NCBI GenBank assembly: GCA_035308365.1
Contig: DATGGU010000054.1
Coordinates: 1-31,972, forward strand
Length of the DNA: 31,972 nt
Source: PALSA-505 sp035308365
Lineage (GTDB): Bacteria; Actinomycetota; Actinomycetes; Streptosporangiales; Streptosporangiaceae
Direction of reading: 5' to 3'
Shown here: positions 20,836 through 30,782 of the stretch, in pieces
How the letters are laid out: the number at the start of each line of letters is the position of its first letter
Numbering within the stretch: the first letter of the stretch is position 1
Notes under the pieces: generated by a model
What the model was told of the DNA's origin: nothing
Seen by the model: only the letters and a program-made list of their open reading frames with translations
The model's database searches: none
Position numbers and translations under genes: made by a program

Positions 20836-22455
20836 TTACGTACCCGGTGTGGCGTAGATGGTGGCGGGCTTGGAGTTGGTCACAAACCCGCAAGTGCCAG
20901 CCATCTCCGTGACGCAGTCCTCGATGATGTCGGGGAAGGTTCCTTGCGGTTCGCCGGCGACGTCGGTCCCGCCGCCCTCCTGCCAGGTTTGCCAGTAGTC
21001 GGCATGCAGTGTCTCCCAGCCGGTGCCGCTTCCTTCGTAGCCGTAGTAGCAGGTACCGGTCGAGGTGCCGCATCCGGTGACGCCGGTTGGCTGGGCCGTT
21101 CCTCCTGTTCCGGTGGAGCATACGGCGGCATCGGCATTAGGCGTGCAAGCGAACGAGAGGGTGGAGGCGCCATTGGGCGCGCTGGCCGGGACGCACTTCT
21201 GCGGTCCCCAGACGCCCGGAGCGACCTGCGTGGTGGCGTCGGCGTCATTGACGCCGCCTGTGCTTCCGTCGTTGTCGCCCGTGCCGGAGCCCTGTGCGTT
21301 GTTCATCTCGCCGTTCGCCAGGGAGTTCCAGAGCTTGCCGGTGGAGCCCGCGCACTGCGTACCCTGGGCGGCCGGTGAATCCGGGAACACCGAAGGCTCC
21401 CCCCAGCCTGCTCCGCTGGCGTGCAGATGAAGGCGTTCTTCCAGGGTGACAACCCTTTTCGGGAATCCCTGCGGGCATGTCCCGTCGGGGTTCTCATACG
21501 CGAAGTCGTTAGCCGGCCGTGACGGCATCCCGAAGTATTTCGCCGGGGTGGTGTAGGAGATCCACGGAGCGACGTAGCCATGAACGAGATCAGTGGCGAT
21601 CCCCTTGGTGTTCACCGGGGAGTTCGGGGCCGGGAAGTTCCCGGTCGGCTGGTCGTCGTAACAGTTCGGGAAGATCACCCGTCCGATGAGCCCGTCGGAG
21701 AACGCGTCGTCGGTATCCGTGTACTTGTTGCAGTTATACGGCCAGGCCGATGACGGTGGTTCCTCCACATTACCGGTCGAGGCTCCGCAGGAGTACTGGA
21801 CGATATCCGTGTCGACCGGGTAGCTCGTGCCGTTCTGGCAGCCGGGTGGGGGCTGCCCGCTGACGACGGTCGTGCAGCCCGAGGGAAAGCCGGTGATCAT
21901 GGTTGTCCCGTCCGGGATTTCCAGCTCGGCTCCCGATCCGTTATAGAGGTAGTACACCCGCATATAGAGATATTTGTCCGTGGTCCCGCTGGGGCAGTTG
22001 GTGGTGCAGCTGCCATTCGGGTGCTGCTCATTTGTCCCTGTGAATGGTGTCGGCACCCAGTATCCGGCAGTATCCTGAGAGTCCTGGCAATTGGTGCCGT
22101 GAGACGGCGTAGTGTAGCCGTTGTTCTCCATTGAATTGGCCGAGCCGTCGTCGCCGGACAGCATGTTAGGAAACTGGGTGCCTCCCGCCGTTGCGCCGCC
22201 GGAGGCCAGGTTACCGAAGAAGTCGTGAAGGTGGGTGGTATTGGAGTCCCCGGGCGCGTCTATCGGGTCCTCGTGTGCGGTATTGCCGTTATACGTGCAG
22301 ATGACAATGAAGTCACCGCTGCCACTTGCCCGGGCCACCTTGGCGGCCGGGCTGGCTGCGCTTAAACCACCTATCAGAGCCACGGCGGCAACCGCGGAGA
22401 TGACCGGCCGGTGGCGCGGCCGGAACAAGCTGAAGCGCGATCGAAACAGGCCCAT
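20836..22455 (-). CDS. Secreted DUF1996-domain protein
   Basis: 539 residues from ATG 22455, which has GGAGGGTG six bases upstream; a GTG at 22479 lies before that site. The N-terminus is a signal peptide (FRPRHRPVISAVAAVALIGGLSAASPAAKVARA). The mature region starts with FIVICTYNGNTAHEDPI and shows the DUF1996 hallmark HLHDFFGN, many cysteines likely paired in disulfides, and later LEERLHLHASG and a glycine/threonine-rich stretch before a cysteine-containing C-terminus. DUF1996 is common in fungi and actinobacteria and is uncharacterised, probably extracellular. Position beside a chitinase suggests polymer-related work, which is inference only. Confidence 0.85.
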   Translation of the reverse strand: MGLFRSRFSLFRPRHRPVISAVAAVALIGGLSAASPAAKVARASGSGDFIVICTYNGNTAHEDPIDAPGDSNTTHLHDFFGNLASGGATAGGTQFPNMLSGDDGSANSMENNGYTTPSHGTNCQDSQDTAGYWVPTPFTGTNEQHPNGSCTTNCPSGTTDKYLYMRVYYLYNGSGAELEIPDGTTMITGFPSGCTTVVSGQPPPGCQNGTSYPVDTDIVQYSCGASTGNVEEPPSSAWPYNCNKYTDTDDAFSDGLIGRVIFPNCYDDQPTGNFPAPNSPVNTKGIATDLVHGYVAPWISYTTPAKYFGMPSRPANDFAYENPDGTCPQGFPKRVVTLEERLHLHASGAGWGEPSVFPDSPAAQGTQCAGSTGKLWNSLANGEMNNAQGSGTGDNDGSTGGVNDADATTQVAPGVWGPQKCVPASAPNGASTLSFACTPNADAAVCSTGTGGTAQPTGVTGCGTSTGTCYYGYEGSGTGWETLHADYWQTWQEGGGTDVAGEPQGTFPDIIEDCVTEMAGTCGFVTNSKPATIYATPGT

Positions 22456-22509
22456 CTGACACCCTCCAAGCTGACCCACGGTTCACGTCATTCACACGTG
22501 CCATACTGG

Positions 22510-22538
22510 AGCCTAATGCCCCGCCTGTCACCTGCCAA
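22510..22538 (-). promoter_or_regulatory. Promoter of the DUF1996 gene
   Basis: On the minus strand TTGGCA (22538-22533) and TAGGCT (22515-22510) are separated by exactly 17 bases. Transcription would start about 48 bases before the ATG at 22455. The rest of 22539-22705 has no gene. Confidence 0.45.
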
Positions 22539-22705
22539 GAGGATGTGTTTTCGAAAAAGTTGAAGGCTGCGGCTGGTCGCCCGGCTGACCCGGCGTTCGC
22601 AATGGAGGTCTGGACGATCTGACGGGCCCCTGCCCAGGTCTAAGTTGCAAATTCGGCTCCCGGCATCGTCAAATTATAAAAAGCGGTCTCCACAGCGGCG
22701 CGGCA

Positions 22706-23694
22706 CTATGCGAGTTTGACCTGGACTTTAACGCCTTGTCCGGTACGGACGGCGGCCAGCGCGGCGGGGAACTGATCCAGCGAGTACGGCGTGCCCAGCA
22801 GTGGGCCGGTGTCGATGACGCCGGCGGCCATCAGGCCGGCGGCCGCGCCGAAGCTGTTGAGCACCGCCATCGATCCGGCGATCGTGATCTCGTCGTTGTA
22901 GATCCGGAACGGGGACAGTGACACGGTGGCGTCGCCACTGGTCACGCCGAAGACGAGCAGCCTGCCGCCGCGCTCCAGCGAGTTGAAGGCGGCCTCGATC
23001 GCCGCGGGCGCCCCGGTCGCGTCCACCGCCACGCCGAACCGGCCGTCCAGTTCGGCGGCGTCGCCGGTCACGCTGCTCGCGCCGGCAGCGGTGGCCGCCT
23101 CCAGGCGCGCGGGATTGCGGTCGGCCACGGTCACCGAGCGGGCGCCGGCACGGTTGATCAACTGCAGCAGCAGCAGGCCCATTGTGCCCGCGCCCATGAG
23201 CATTACGTCCTCGCCGATGACCGGGCCGATCCGGCGCAGCCCGTGCACGGCGCAGGACAGCGGCTCGATGAGCGCGCCCTGGGCGTCGTCCACGTTGCCG
23301 GGGATGTGGTAGGCGTTGACCGCGGGCACCGCCACATATTCGGCGAACGCGCCGTCCACGGTGTCCCCGATCGCGTTCCAGTTCGCGCACAGGTTGCCGC
23401 GCCCGGCCCGGCAGGCCCGGCAGTGCCCGCAGAACAGTGACGGGTCGACCGCGACCCGGTCCCCCTCCCGCCACTCGCCGGGCACGCCGTCGCCGACGGC
23501 CGCCACCCGGCCGGCGAACTCGTGGCCGGGGATGATCGGGTACGGCGTGGGCGGGAACTCGCCGTCGGCGATATGCACGTCGGTGCCGCAGATGCCGCAG
23601 GCGCCCACCTGGACGACCAGTTCACCGTGCCCCGGTGCCGGATCCGGCGCGTCGCCCACCTCGAGCTTGCCCGGCGCCAGCCAGCGCGCCGCTT

Positions 23695-23698
<4 letters not shown>
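22706..23698 (-). CDS. Zinc-dependent medium-chain (polyol-type) dehydrogenase
   Basis: 330 residues of the MDR family, sorbitol-dehydrogenase branch. Seen: catalytic zinc region VGACGICGTDVHIADGEF and PGHEFAGRV, structural zinc cysteines in CGHCRACRAGRGNLC, EPLSCAVHG, and the NAD-binding GAGTMGLLLLQLI. It oxidises a sugar alcohol to the ketose, or a similar secondary alcohol, with NAD(P). Its ATG overlaps the stop of the ABC ATPase gene (4 bases), so it is the last gene of the import operon and likely acts on the imported polyol. Confidence 0.9.
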
Positions 23699-24768
<1,070 letters not shown>

Positions 24769-24783
24769 GATCGACTCCCGTGC

Positions 24784-25704
24784 TCACTTGATCGCGCCGA
24801 AGGACAGACCGCGGACGAGCTGGCGCTGCGCTATCCACCCGGCCAGCACCACCGGCAGGGTCGCCACCGTGGCCGCCGCGGCCAGCTGGGCGAAGTACAG
24901 GCCCTCGGAGGAGATGAAGCCCACGAGGAACACCGGCATGGTCGCCGCCTTGGTCGCGGTGATGTTCACCGCGAGGAAGAACTCGTTCCAGGCAAAGATG
25001 CAGCAAATCAGCGCGGTGGCCGCGAGCCCGGGCGCGACCACCGGCAAGATCACTTCGGTCACCGTCCGGCGCAGCGGCGCGCCGTCCATCTCCGCGGCTT
25101 CCAGCAGTTCGCCGGGCACCTCGAGGAAGAACGACCGCATCATCCACACCGCGATCGGCAGGTTCATCGCCGTGTACAGGATGACCAGGGTGAAGATGTT
25201 GTCCAGCATGTGCAGGTCGCGGGCGGCGATGTAGATCGGGATGATCGCCGCCACCACCGGCAGCATCTTCGTGCTGATGAAGAAGAACAGCACGTCGCGG
25301 GTCTTGCGGACCGGGCGCAGCGACAGCGCGAACGCGCACGGCGTGGCCAGCGCGAGGACGATGAGGGTGGACACGACCGTGGCGAACGCCGAGTTGGCCA
25401 CGTACGGCCACACGCCGCTGTGGAACACCGCGCTGTACTCCGACAGCGTGGGCCGGAACACGATCGTCGGCGAGTTGGTGTAGGCCTGCGCCTCGGTCTT
25501 GAACGAGGTAATCACCATCCAGAGCACCGGGAAGAAGAACACGATGCCCAGGAACCAGCCGACGATGCCCATGGTGACGCTGTTGGTGCGGCGCTTTGTG
25601 CGGACCCTGCGCCGCCGGGACGCGCGCTGCGCGGCACCAGGCTCGGTCGCGATGCTCTTCTTACCTGGACGGAGAGACGCCCTACGGCTTGCCGTCGTCA
25701 TCAT
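24784..25704 (-). CDS. Carbohydrate ABC transporter permease (MalG-type)
   Basis: 306 residues from ATG 25704, overlapping the stop of the other permease (ATGA). After a basic N-terminus come six helices and the EAA loop (LLEAAEMDGAPLRRTVTEVILPVVAPG), the contact site for the ATPase, ending with VRGLSFGAIK, typical of MalG-like subunits. The first codons lie in a copy of the dispersed 33-bp repeat (25656-25688), so residues 6-16 or so (RRASLRPGKK) are repeat-derived. Confidence 0.9.
   Translation of the reverse strand: MMTTASRRASLRPGKKSIATEPGAAQRASRRRRVRTKRRTNSVTMGIVGWFLGIVFFFPVLWMVITSFKTEAQAYTNSPTIVFRPTLSEYSAVFHSGVWPYVANSAFATVVSTLIVLALATPCAFALSLRPVRKTRDVLFFFISTKMLPVVAAIIPIYIAARDLHMLDNIFTLVILYTAMNLPIAVWMMRSFFLEVPGELLEAAEMDGAPLRRTVTEVILPVVAPGLAATALICCIFAWNEFFLAVNITATKAATMPVFLVGFISSEGLYFAQLAAAATVATLPVVLAGWIAQRQLVRGLSFGAIK
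25656..25688 (-). repeat. 33-bp repeat copy at the start of the permease gene
   Basis: Read on the minus strand it starts GCCGTAGGGCGTCTCTCCG, then CCAGG, like the units at 7315-7446, with some divergence. It is read in a different frame here. It lies 16 bases after the first base of the permease start codon. Confidence 0.6.
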
Positions 25705-26642
25705 GCCGCCTCTTCGGTGCCGCTGAACGAGGTGAAGATCAGGCGCAGCGCGAAGGTCGCGATGATGATCGTGGCCACCACGACCACCACGCCCATCGCC
25801 GCCGCCTGGCCGACCTGGAAGCCGAGGAAGGCCCGCTGGTAGATGTAGAAGGGCAGGTTGGCACTGGAGATGCCGGGGCCGCCGTGCGTCATCATGTAGA
25901 CCGCGTCGAAGTCGTTGACCACGTAGATCGCGCCGAGCACGATGCCCAGTTCGATGTAACGCCGCAGGTGCGGCAGGGTCAGCTCGCGGAAGATGGCCGG
26001 CGGCCTGGCGCCGTCGGTCGCGGCCGCCTCCAGGATGTCCCTGGGCTGGCTCTGCAGCCCGGCCAGCACCAGCAGCATCATGAACGGCGTCCACTGCCAG
26101 ATCATCTCGATCATGACCGAGCCCAGCGGGAAGCTGCTGATCCAGTCGAAATGCCCGATCCCGAACGGCCGCAGGATGAAGTTGACGAACCCGAACGTCG
26201 GGTCGAACATCGTCGTCTTCCACAGCAGCGCCGCGCCGACCGGCATGATCAGGAACGGGGTGATCAGCAGGGTGCGGACCACCCCCCGCCCGATGAACTT
26301 ATGGTCCAGCACGAGCGCGAGCCCGACCCCGATGAGCATGGCGATCAGCACCGAGCCCACCGTCATGATGATCGTGTTCAGCGCGGTCGTGCGGAACTGG
26401 CTGTCGGTGAACACCTGGACATAGTTGGAGAAGCCGACGAAATGCCGGGATCCCGGGCGGACCAGGCTCCACGACTCCACCGAGTAGTACAGCGTCACCA
26501 GGAACGGAAGCTGGGTCACGATGATCGTGAACAGCAGCGCGGGCAGCAGCGGCGCGCGCCGGACCCAGCTCTGCCGCCGCTGCTCGCTGCGGGTTCGCAC
26601 CCGGCGGTGGGCCGAGGCGACCGGGGGAGCGATCGCCGTCAT
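25701..26642 (-). CDS. Carbohydrate ABC transporter permease (MalF-type)
   Basis: 313 residues from ATG 26642, chosen because GGAG lies seven bases upstream; two in-frame ATGs further up (26654, 26669) lack such a site. Six helices follow a basic N-terminus; the EAA motif is ILEAAATDGARPPAIFRELTLPHL. The segment FDAVYMMTHGGPG is a hallmark of sugar permeases of this family. It pairs with the MalG-type subunit encoded next. Confidence 0.9.
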   Translation of the reverse strand: MTAIAPPVASAHRRVRTRSEQRRQSWVRRAPLLPALLFTIIVTQLPFLVTLYYSVESWSLVRPGSRHFVGFSNYVQVFTDSQFRTTALNTIIMTVGSVLIAMLIGVGLALVLDHKFIGRGVVRTLLITPFLIMPVGAALLWKTTMFDPTFGFVNFILRPFGIGHFDWISSFPLGSVMIEMIWQWTPFMMLLVLAGLQSQPRDILEAAATDGARPPAIFRELTLPHLRRYIELGIVLGAIYVVNDFDAVYMMTHGGPGISSANLPFYIYQRAFLGFQVGQAAAMGVVVVVATIIIATFALRLIFTSFSGTEEAA

Positions 26643-26657
26643 CGGTGTCTCCATCCG

Positions 26658-26690
26658 GCCGCAGGGCATCTGTCCGGCCAGGCAACAGTG
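26658..26690 (+). repeat. 33-bp repeat copy between binding protein and permease genes
   Basis: GCCGCAGGGCATCTGTCCGG and what follows match the repeat consensus at most positions. It fills the 64-base intergenic gap just before the permease ribosome-binding site, similar to the copy at 5917 before the aminotransferase. Confidence 0.6.
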
Positions 26691-26706
26691 CTCATCCGGA
26701 TCTCCC

Positions 26707-28176
26707 TCACGTGTGCTTGTAGGTGTCGCCGACGGCCTGCGCGTACCGCTGGGCCTGGGACAGCGTGTAGGCCACCGACTGCTGCCCGGCGATCGCCGCG
26801 CTCATCTGCTCGCTGACGTTGGTGCCGAGATCCTGGAACTCGGGTATGTCCAGGAACTGCACACCGGTGTAGGGCACCGGCTTGACCGTGGGGTGCGCCG
26901 AGTTGGTGGCGTTGATGGAGGCCAGCGTGAGCGGGCCGTACGCCGCCGAGAACTTCTTGTACTGCGGTATCTGATAGCTGGAGAACCGGCTGCCCGGCGG
27001 CACGTGCGACCAGCCCAGCTTCTCGCCGACCATCCTGATGTAGGACTTGGAGGTCATCCAGGCGACGAAATCCCAGGCCTGCTGCTTGTGCGGGCAGGTG
27101 TTCGGGATGGCCAGCGACCAGGTGTAGAGCCAGCCGGAGGGGCGGCCGTCCTGGGTCGGTGCCCAGGCGTAGCCGTTGCGGCCGACCACCTTGCTGCTGG
27201 CCGGGTCCTCGATCGTGCTGACCGCCGAGGTGGCGTCGTACCACATGGCCGCGTCGCCCTGGCTGTAGAGCGTGGCACACTCGGAGAATCCCGCCTCCGG
27301 CGCGCCCGGCTCGCCGTACTGACGCACCAGCGACACGTACGTGCTGACCGCGCGCTCCACCTCCGGCGTGGTGAGCTGGGCGTTCCAGGCGGGGTCGAAC
27401 CACCGGCCGCCGAAGGAATTGATCACCGTGTCGATCGGGGCGAGGTTCTCGCCCCAGCCGGGGTCGCCGCGCAGGCAGATGCCGACCTTGCCCTTCTTGT
27501 GCATGGCGGCCGCGATGTCCCTGATCTGCTTCCAGGTGGGCCGGGCCGGCATTGTGATGCCGGCCTGGGCCATCAGGTCCTTGCGGTACATCAGGAACGA
27601 CGACTCGCCGTAGAACGGCACCGAGTACAGGTCGCCGTTGTGCGACAGCGTCGCCCGCAGTTGCGGGAGGAAGTCGTTCGCGTCGTAGCCTGGGGTGGCG
27701 TTGATGTACGGCTGCAGGTTGACCAGCCAGCCGTTCTTCGACCACATCGGCGTCTCGTAGTTGCTGATCATCACCACGTCGAACTCGCCGCCCTGGGTGG
27801 ACACGTCCGCGGTGATCTTGGCGCGGGCCTCGTTCTCCGGCAGCGAGACGAAGTTCAGGTGCACGCCGGGGTGTTCTCGCTCGAACAGCGGGGACAGGCT
27901 GATCGCGTCCACCATCTGCGAGTTCGACACGATCGCGACGGTGACCGTGGTTCCCGAGCCGCCGCCGGAGAAAATCTGCTCGGTGCCGAGTGCGCAGCCG
28001 GACAGCGCGACCGCCGCGGCCGCCCCGCCCGTCCCGGCCAGGAAGGCGCGGCGGCTCAGCACGGGTGGCCCGGCATTCGTGGCGCCGGCCGGCGTCTTGG
28101 CGCGCGTGATGCATGCGGCAGGCGTGGTGTGAGCGGCGGGCGGGGGTCCCGTCCGGGGGGCAGACCGTCGGGTCAT
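26707..28176 (-). CDS. Extracellular solute-binding lipoprotein of the ABC importer
   Basis: 489 residues. A twin-arginine lipoprotein signal is visible: SRRAFLAGTGG, a hydrophobic alanine stretch and the lipobox LSGC at about residue 60, so it should be exported folded and lipid-anchored. The N-terminal extension of about 40 residues before the RR is unusually long; the ATG has GAGGGG upstream, but a later start is possible. The mature part is a type 1 carbohydrate-binding protein (TVAIVSNSQMVDAIS, FVSLPENEARAKI, VPFYGESSFLMYRKDLM). It captures a polyol or sugar for the permeases. First gene of the operon, under the operators at 28228-28346. Confidence 0.9.
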   Translation of the reverse strand: MTRRSAPRTGPPPAAHTTPAACITRAKTPAGATNAGPPVLSRRAFLAGTGGAAAAVALSGCALGTEQIFSGGGSGTTVTVAIVSNSQMVDAISLSPLFEREHPGVHLNFVSLPENEARAKITADVSTQGGEFDVVMISNYETPMWSKNGWLVNLQPYINATPGYDANDFLPQLRATLSHNGDLYSVPFYGESSFLMYRKDLMAQAGITMPARPTWKQIRDIAAAMHKKGKVGICLRGDPGWGENLAPIDTVINSFGGRWFDPAWNAQLTTPEVERAVSTYVSLVRQYGEPGAPEAGFSECATLYSQGDAAMWYDATSAVSTIEDPASSKVVGRNGYAWAPTQDGRPSGWLYTWSLAIPNTCPHKQQAWDFVAWMTSKSYIRMVGEKLGWSHVPPGSRFSSYQIPQYKKFSAAYGPLTLASINATNSAHPTVKPVPYTGVQFLDIPEFQDLGTNVSEQMSAAIAGQQSVAYTLSQAQRYAQAVGDTYKHT

Positions 28177-28227
28177 CGTCGCGTCCCCTCACCAAGGTGA
28201 GACTGCGTCCGGGTGAGACAGCTAGCG

Positions 28228-28346
28228 CGCTCATTTGAGCGTTAAGCGCTCATTACGAGCAGACTAACTACTGGACACACTGAGCCGATCGTGGAGTAAA
28301 GTCAAGAAAAACTGTCAATATGTGTGCTGTGCGCTCAAATGAGCGC
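28228..28346 (-). promoter_or_regulatory. Operator/promoter region of the polyol ABC operon
   Basis: Three related sites: CGCTCATTTGAGCG (28228-28241), CGCTCATTACGAGC (28247-28260) and GCGCTCAAATGAGCGC (28331-28346, seven-base arms). Between them, on the minus strand, TTGACT followed 17 bases later by CAGTGT may be the promoter, with a TTGACA slightly upstream. Sites on both sides of a promoter suit repression by DNA looping. No regulator gene lies next to it. Confidence 0.5.
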
Positions 28347-28605
28347 CCCGCTTGGCCGGATTGGCCGGTATTGCGCCCGTCTTGCCGCCCACACCAGCCT
28401 GGCCCGCGTCCTGCTCGCCCGGGCTCCTTCCCGGAAGGCGCGGTTGTGGTTGTCGCGGCATACAGCCAGATGTGAGGACCGGATCCGGGCGGGAGCTGGC
28501 GATCATCTGCGGCGGCATGGGCCGGTTGGGCCGTGGCGTGCGGTCGCTGGCCGGCTGCCGAGAGAGAACATCGTGAAGCCGGGAGGGCCAGGCTGGGCGC
28601 CCCGG
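28347..28605. other. No supported gene
   Basis: The stretch between the operator at 28331-28346 and the GNAT stop at 28606 has open frames on both strands, but none with a ribosome-binding site or recognisable protein sequence. Confidence 0.4.
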
Positions 28606-29154
28606 TCAGAGTTCGTCGTCGAGCAGGGAGAAGACCGCCAGGTCGTGCAGCCCGTCGTCTTCCAGTCCCGCGCGGCGGAGCGTCCCTTCGCGGCGGAAGC
28701 CTGCCTTCTCGGCGACCCGTACCGAGGCCACGTTGTCCGTGTTCGCCGTCAGCCAGGCCCGCTGGATGCCGCCTTCGGTAAGCGCCCACCGGGCGACCGC
28801 GCCGAGCGCCTCCGAAGCGTATCCCTTGCCGCGTTCGTCGCGGCGGACGCCGTAGCCGAGCTCCGCCGAGCGGACCTCCCAGTCCGCGTGGAACAGGCCG
28901 ATCGACCCGACGATCTTGCCGGCCGCGCGGTCCAGCATCATCAGGTGGACGCCCGTTCCCTCCCGCTGCGGCCCATGCTCGCTGGCCGCGAGCCACCCTG
29001 CCACCTCACCCGGGTCCGACGGTGCACCGGGCGGCAGCGCCTCGCAACCCCCGTCGCAGCCGAGGAGTTCGCGCACGAGCCCGGCATCACCGGCACTGTA
29101 TTCGCGCAGATCCAGCCGGGCGGAGCGGATGACGGGAGACGGGAAACGTTCCAT
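28606..29154 (-). CDS. RimJ/RimL-type GNAT acetyltransferase
   Basis: 182 residues from ATG 29154; the frame is open to 29601 but upstream residues are arginine/proline-rich shadow sequence of the methyltransferase gene. Landmarks: IRSARLDLREYSAGD at the start, VGSIGLFHADWEVRSAELGYGV, the CoA loop RRDERGKGYASEALGAVARWAL, and NVASVRVAEKAGFRREGTLR, all typical of RimJ/RimL-like enzymes that acetylate protein N-termini or small amines. The substrate is unknown. Confidence 0.85.
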   Translation of the reverse strand: MERFPSPVIRSARLDLREYSAGDAGLVRELLGCDGGCEALPPGAPSDPGEVAGWLAASEHGPQREGTGVHLMMLDRAAGKIVGSIGLFHADWEVRSAELGYGVRRDERGKGYASEALGAVARWALTEGGIQRAWLTANTDNVASVRVAEKAGFRREGTLRRAGLEDDGLHDLAVFSLLDDEL

Positions 29155-29185
29155 GTCCGCCCACCGTACCGCCCCAGGAGGCGTG

Positions 29186-29236
29186 GCCGTGGTCGCGGAC
29201 TCCGGGGTGCCGCACCGTTGCGCCGTGGTCGCGGAC
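29186..29236 (+). repeat. 15-bp direct repeat, 36 bases apart
   Basis: GCCGTGGTCGCGGAC occurs at 29186-29200 and 29222-29236 in the 196-base divergent region between the GNAT and methyltransferase genes. It may be a regulator site or a simple duplication. Confidence 0.35.
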
Positions 29237-29350
29237 CTTTCTCTCCCCGGGAGGGTGGCACCACGATGACGGCGATGCCTGTCTGGGACCGGAGTCAGCC
29301 TCTCGCGAACACAGCCGATCCTTGCCGGGCGGGGCAAATAGCGTTGGCGC

Positions 29351-30016
29351 ATGGCGCAGACGCGGGCGAGGTATGACCAGTTCGCCGACTGGTACGAGCA
29401 GTGGATCGGCGACGCGCCGCCACTGATCGCCGCGCACGCCGGCCTGCTGCCCGCCATGACCGGTGACCGGGTGCTGGACATCGCCTGCGGGCAAGGCCGG
29501 ATGAGCCGCTGTCTGGCCAGCCTGGGGGCCGACGTGACCGGCATCGACATCTCGGCCGCGATGCTCGGCAAGGCACGCGCCGCCGGACCGGACAGCATCA
29601 CCTACATCCACGCCGGCGTCACCCCTCACCGCGCCTGGTGGGACGGGCGGCCATTCGACGGCTGCACCTGCGAGCTGGCGCTTATGGACATCGACGACCT
29701 GGCCGGAACCCTGTCCACGGTGACGGCGGTCCTGCGTCCAGGTGGCTGGTTCGCCGCCTCGATCGTGCACCCGTGCTTTCCCGGCAACGAGCTTGGCTGC
29801 AGCAGCTGGCCGCCGGGACAAGGTTACGAGTCCGAGGGCTGGTGGACCTCACCAGACCACAATCCCAACGGCGTCCGGATCCGGGTAGGCGCGACCCACC
29901 GCAAGCTGTCCACCTTCCTGAACGCCCTGCTTGACGCCGGGCTGGACGCTGAGCGCTTCGCCGAGCCGCCAGCTCCGGTTCCGACCTTCCTGCTATGGCG
30001 GTGCCGCCGCCGCTGA
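29351..30016 (+). CDS. Class I SAM-dependent methyltransferase
   Basis: 221 residues. Motif I VLDIACGQGRMSRCLA (SAM binding), the acidic residue at strand 2 in VTGIDIS, CELALMDIDDL as motif II and LRPGGWFAASIVHPCF as motif III place it in the Methyltransf_11/25 group. It has an aromatic-rich C-terminal half (WPPGQGYESEGWWTSPDH). TAGCGT lies six bases before the ATG and there is no Shine-Dalgarno, so the mRNA is probably leaderless. Substrate unknown. Confidence 0.85.
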   Translation: MAQTRARYDQFADWYEQWIGDAPPLIAAHAGLLPAMTGDRVLDIACGQGRMSRCLASLGADVTGIDISAAMLGKARAAGPDSITYIHAGVTPHRAWWDGRPFDGCTCELALMDIDDLAGTLSTVTAVLRPGGWFAASIVHPCFPGNELGCSSWPPGQGYESEGWWTSPDHNPNGVRIRVGATHRKLSTFLNALLDAGLDAERFAEPPAPVPTFLLWRCRRR

Positions 30017-30099
30017 CCTGGGCAAAGAAAGAAAGTATCCGATCGTCGGCCTTGCCCCCGAGAGCAGGGATGGTGGTACTCGACGCGAGCCGACGGCAC

Positions 30100-30299
30100 C
30101 GGCCTGTGCCACGACTGGCGGCCTGGGTCGCTGAGGATCCGGCGCAACGCTGCGGCGAATTCGGGAAGCTGCTCGGTCGCGGTGCGTCCCGGCGCTGGCG
30201 GTCTGCTTCCAGGTCACTGACTGTGAGGCCGTTCGTGAGCGCTTGTGCCTGCTCGGCCGCCTCGATCATCTCGGTCAGCAGGAGGACGTCACGCCGCAT
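30100..30299 (-). pseudogene. HepT-like toxin remnant with an internal deletion
   Basis: From ATG 30299 the minus strand encodes MRRDVLLLTEMIEAAEQAQA and on to SDLEADRQRRDA, which reads like the first forty residues of DUF86/HepT proteins (ribonuclease toxins). Near 30182 the sequence jumps. In the next frame it continues TEQLPEFAAALRRILSDPGR, which reads like the C-terminus of the same family. About 50-60 middle codons, including the R-x4-6-H catalytic part, are missing and the frame is broken, so the gene is dead. The upstream sequence ends in SVLAEARPVYAA and a stop overlapping this start, as in the cognate MNT nucleotidyltransferase antitoxin. Confidence 0.55.
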
Positions 30300-30345
30300 A
30301 CACGGGCCGTGCCTCGGCGAGAACCGATGACCGCATCAAGGACGT
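30289..30345 (-). pseudogene. C-terminal scrap of an MNT-type antitoxin
   Basis: On the minus strand, the frame ending in the TGA that overlaps the HepT-like start reads SSVLAEARPVYAA. MNT antitoxins end in this way and overlap HepT starts. Further upstream no nucleotidyltransferase motif (GSxxxGxxxxxSDxD) is found, so only the tail remains. Confidence 0.35.
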
Positions 30346-30782
30346 CCCGCCAGACTTCTTCTGCCTTGCCCGGGCCGGCGGCTCCGTGCGGCATGGCGAA
30401 CAGGGCCCGGCACGAGCAGCAGGTCAGCGGCAGCGCCCGCAGGCACGGGTACGGGCCGGAGTGAGCCCCAGACCAGCCAGGTGCAGCGGCAAAGTGCAGC
30501 AACCGCAGCGGGCCACACCGGTTCCGGCCGCCCGCTGCTAGCCTCCCCACCTGCGCCAACGATCTTCAGCGGCCCGGCTGCCTCCAGATGGCATGTAAGC
30601 GGTCAGCTGACCGTGGCTGCACAGGCTAATCTGACTGCCCATCTCTGACCACAACCACACCCGACGAAGCAGGATCGATGCGCTGGCCAGCCTGCAACGT
30701 CACTGGAGTGTCGCTGCATCCGCATATATGGCCGTTTAGCTGGGCAAACATCCCGGCTGCTGCCTCCGGCCCAAGACTTTGG
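30346..30782. other. No supported gene; one palindrome
   Basis: No frame here resembles a protein. A perfect 14-base palindrome CGGTCAGCTGACCG at 30600-30613 could be a regulator site. The stretch separates the decayed MNT/HepT remnant from the VapBC-like pair. Confidence 0.4.

Noticed and set aside
28004..28050. Possible further copy of the 33-bp repeat (GTCCCGGCCAGGAAGG)
   Set aside because: The match is limited to about 12 bases and is explained by the conserved Tat motif RRAFLAG of the binding protein.
29682..30299. 205-codon minus-strand ORF taken as one intact gene
   Set aside because: Only the first forty residues look like protein (HepT start); after the deletion it runs out of frame into the complement of the methyltransferase gene.
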